Positions 54,186-56,258 of a stretch of 56,258 bases of DNA are shown piece after piece (position 1 is the first letter of the stretch; each line of letters opens with the position of its first letter). The stretch is from a virus. The translations under genes and the position numbers were made by a program. Below the pieces are notes generated by a model. It ran no database searches. It saw only the letters and a list, made by a program, of their open reading frames with translations, and was not told the DNA's origin. The stretch covers positions 1 to 56,258 of the IMG/VR virus record IMGVR_UViG_3300010430_000048; one strand, 5' to 3'.

Positions 54186-56258
54186 TTAAAATTCACAGGG
54201 TTGGAGTAGCATACAAGTTGTACTTCCATCTTCAAAGGTTATTTGCAAGTATTTAGTCTTACCTTCTGTAAAAAAGTCTTGTCTCTTTATACTTGTTGAC
54301 TTTCCATTCAAATAAATATCACCACCACCGTCTGAACCAGCTGGACCTTGTGGACCCTGTGGACCCTGTGAACCGGTAGCTCCAGCAGATCCAGTATTAC
54401 CTTTAACTCCTTGGTCTCCCTTTGGTCCTTGAGAACCAGTACTTCCTGTTAAACCAGTTGCACCTCTTGGTCCTGTTGGTCCAGTTGCACCAGGTGCTCC
54501 ATCACTTCCATTAGTTCCATTAGTACCGGCAGCACCAGTGCTACCTGTATTACCTTTAGCACCAGCCGGACCCTGAGATCCTGTAGCACCTTGAATACCC
54601 TGAATACCTTGTGAACCGGTGTTTCCTTTAGGTCCAGTTAAACCTGTAGGATTACCTACCCAATCACCTTTAATATTAATTACTTGATTACCATCTATAG
54701 CCACAGAACCAGCGTCAACAACTCCTTTAACTTTTAATTTACCGGAAGTTGTTAATGACATAGCACCATCAGTATTTAACTGACCTTCATATTTCCAAAC
54801 CCATCCACGGTCTGCATCATTATTCATTTGGAATACTGTAGCATAGTCATTTAAATAACCATAAGATTGACCGGATTGCATTCCTATACCATAAGTAGAT
54901 GAAGTACCCCAGAATCTATATTTACTTGAATTATCACCTGAATTAGTATAATGGTATGTTCCACCATTAGGTCCTGCTGGACCTTGTGATCCAGTATCAC
55001 CCTTTGCACCCTGTGATCCTGTGTCCCCTTTTGCTCCGGCTGCACCAGCAGCACCTGTATTTCCTTTTGCTCCCGTATCTCCCTTAGAACCTGCTGCACC
55101 AGGATTTCCTTGTATACCTTGAAGACCTCTAGCTCCAGTATCTCCTTTGGCTCCCGCTGCTCCAGCTGCTCCAGTTAATCCTTGTATCCCTTGTATACCT
55201 TGACTTCCTGTATCACCTTTGCCACCGGCAGCTCCTGCAGCTCCTGTAAGACCTCTAATACCTTGATCACCTTGATCTCCCTTGGCACCAGCGGAACCTG
55301 TAACTCCTTGTATACCTTGTATACCCTGATCACCTTTAGGACCCTGCGGTCCTGTATTAGTTGGCATTGTTACAGAGTTACCGTCACTTATAGTAAGTGT
55401 TTGTCCTGATACAGCTAATGTCTGTTTTGTAGCACAAATAGAAATAGTTCGTTCTTCTTCATTGACAACTACATTTGTTCCTTCACAACCAACAAAAGTT
55501 AAACTATCACTATTTGATGTTGCTTTAATAGCACTCTTACCATCAGTTACATTTTTAAATATATTTTGAGAAGAACCTCTATCTGTATTTGTAATAGTAA
55601 TAGTACCTCCACTAGATGTAGAAGTCATTTCTGATTGTATACCACTACCTTGTGCTATTGTTAATGTTTCACCATTTGTAACAGCTGTACTTTCTGTTCC
55701 ATTTCCTTCTTTAATAGTCCATGAAGACATTGTTCCTTGTGGTACACTAAAAGATGTTGTTAAAGTACCACCATCTCTTTGTGTTAATGTTAAAGTCTTT
55801 GTTGAAGATCCACTATCTGAAAATCCTGTAATAGTATTATCATATGCATTATTAGATTCTGCTGAACTACCACCACTCCAAGTTACCGCACCACTAACAG
55901 TTAAAGCATTTGTACTACCGTTAAATGTTAATCCTGCATCACTTGTTATATTAGTTGATCCATTCCAATAAGCAACCCTTCCTGACGCACCACTACCTGT
56001 TACATTACCAACTTGAGTATTATCTATTTTCTGCCAAGCATCTGTAGCTTGATCAGAGAATACTGCCCAGTCACCAACTGCCCAATCTGTAATTCCATCT
56101 AAATTTGTAGATCCAGCTTTAGAAACAATATAGTATTCACCAACAGTTCCCTTTGCACTTACTAGTGCTGGACTATTTGCAGCAGCATCCCAAGTTCCTT
56201 TATACTTTAATACTCCTGTTACAGCTGAATTAATAGCTGTTTGTATCTGAGCACCTGT
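54186..56258 (-). CDS. Collagen-like tail fibre (5' end beyond right edge)
   Basis: The frame is open from the right edge to a TAA at 54186, so the gene begins outside the window; the ATG at 55730 is internal. The upstream residues ([20 protein letters not shown], then [20 protein letters not shown]) form a module very common in phage tail fibres, confirming the longer frame. After a beta-rich stretch come two blocks of Gly-X-Y repeats (54963-55352 and 54327-54644) separated by a globular domain ([20 protein letters not shown]). The C-terminus is a small domain ending CMLLQPCEF. Collagen-like repeats in phage fibres form trimeric stalks. The protein is thus a trimeric fibre, probably receptor-binding (inference). 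The next gene starts 20 bp downstream. Confidence 0.85.
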   Translation of the reverse strand, partial: TGAQIQTAINSAVTGVLKYKGTWDAAANSPALVSAKGTVGEYYIVSKAGSTNLDGITDWAVGDWAVFSDQATDAWQKIDNTQVGNVTGSGASGRVAYWNGSTNITSDAGLTFNGSTNALTVSGAVTWSGGSSAESNNAYDNTITGFSDSGSSTKTLTLTQRDGGTLTTSFSVPQGTMSSWTIKEGNGTESTAVTNGETLTIAQGSGIQSEMTSTSSGGTITITNTDRGSSQNIFKNVTDGKSAIKATSNSDSLTFVGCEGTNVVVNEEERTISICATKQTLAVSGQTLTISDGNSVTMPTNTGPQGPKGDQGIQGIQGVTGSAGAKGDQGDQGIRGLTGAAGAAGGKGDTGSQGIQGIQGLTGAAGAAGAKGDTGARGLQGIQGNPGAAGSKGDTGAKGNTGAAGAAGAKGDTGSQGAKGDTGSQGPAGPNGGTYHYTNSGDNSSKYRFWGTSSTYGIGMQSGQSYGYLNDYATVFQMNNDADRGWVWKYEGQLNTDGAMSLTTSGKLKVKGVVDAGSVAIDGNQVINIKGDWVGNPTGLTGPKGNTGSQGIQGIQGATGSQGPAGAKGNTGSTGAAGTNGTNGSDGAPGATGPTGPRGATGLTGSTGSQGPKGDQGVKGNTGSAGATGSQGPQGPQGPAGSDGGGDIYLNGKSTSIKRQDFFTEGKTKYLQITFEDGSTTCMLLQPCEF
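54327..54644 (-). repeat. Second collagen-like Gly-X-Y block
   Basis: About 106 residues of Gly-X-Y triplets ([16 protein letters not shown] and similar), rich in Ala, Thr, Ser, Gln and Pro, between the central globular domain and the C-terminal domain of the fibre. The DNA repeat is imperfect at triplet level. Confidence 0.9.
54963..55352 (-). repeat. First collagen-like Gly-X-Y block
   Basis: About 130 residues of almost uninterrupted Gly-X-Y triplets, with recurrent units GAKGDTG and GIQGIQG. The high identity between units makes this stretch prone to length change by recombination or slippage. Confidence 0.92.

Noticed and set aside
54327-55352. CRISPR-like or tandem DNA repeat
   Set aside because: The periodicity is 9 bp and encodes Gly-X-Y triplets in an intact frame; there are no unique spacers.
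55182-55409. Plus-strand open frame opposite the collagen-like repeats
   Set aside because: It is the antisense of Gly-X-Y codons, with Leu/Thr/Ser-biased low-complexity translation and no start signals.
55728-55730. ATG as the start of the collagen-like gene
   Set aside because: The same frame continues upstream to the window edge with a typical fibre domain, so this Met is internal.
1-56258. Genome-wide stop-codon reassignment (TAG or TGA)
   Set aside because: TAG ends the polymerase, nrdA and CDGSH-like genes, TGA ends the 87-aa gene, and the other reading frames are complete without internal stops.
1-56258. tRNA genes, insertion sequences, integrase or attachment sites
   Set aside because: No cloverleaf-like segment, transposase, recombinase or flanking direct repeat was noticed; all gaps are short and accounted for, but no dedicated tRNA scan could be run.

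Overview
The window is an AT-rich piece of a tailed phage genome that looks like a crAss-like phage (order Crassvirales) infecting a member of the Bacteroidota, probably a marine flavobacterium. The call rests on protein content: a giant virion RNA polymerase with an ADFDID active-site motif, a run of very large cargo or ejection proteins, a muzzle-like protein of over 2,100 residues next to two ring-protein-like genes, and Cys-rich virion proteins. Gene starts have no clear Shine-Dalgarno sequence and are preceded by A/T-rich leaders, and TAnnTTTG-type boxes occur, both as in Bacteroidota. TAA, TAG and TGA all end genes here, so I see no sign of genome-wide stop-codon reassignment. Family assignments come from recognising motifs and gene order, without database searches.

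Layout. Almost everything is on the minus strand, so transcription runs right to left. From the right edge: a collagen-like fibre gene that continues past the window (54186-56258); two small genes (53352-54165); two Cys-rich fibre or adhesin genes, one with a von Willebrand A (vWA) domain (50421-53221); a metallophosphoesterase with terminators on both sides (49081-50304); a short conserved gene and two ring-like tail proteins (46816-49021); the muzzle-like protein with an inserted vWA domain (40382-46801); a 1,511-residue protein with several cell-wall-attacking domains (35847-40382); three cargo-like proteins (26936-35792); the 4,641-residue RNA polymerase polyprotein (12999-26924); and a 1,922-residue nuclease-containing protein (7224-12992). 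The last two lie in the same reading frame, separated by one TAG codon and two further codons.

The left part holds a lipoprotein and a holin-like gene (6338-7140), a plus-strand island with a small gene and nrdB-nrdA encoding a class I ribonucleotide reductase (3429-6336), and then a tightly packed minus-strand cluster of very small genes, a second holin-like gene and two fibre-like genes (1-3271). That cluster includes two genes too short for ordinary gene calling (33 and 48 aa, coupled by TAATG overlaps) and a 27-aa CDGSH-like peptide.

How it works together (inference). The fibre, ring and muzzle proteins build the tail and its adhesins. The cell-wall protein and the giant polymerase and nuclease proteins would travel in the virion and enter the cell with the DNA, the polymerase transcribing early genes. 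The reductase supplies dNTPs, and the holin-like and lipoprotein genes act in lysis. A repeated intergenic motif, TTTGTATATTATT, in front of minus-strand gene blocks is a candidate phage promoter element. Capsid, portal, terminase and replication genes are not in the window.
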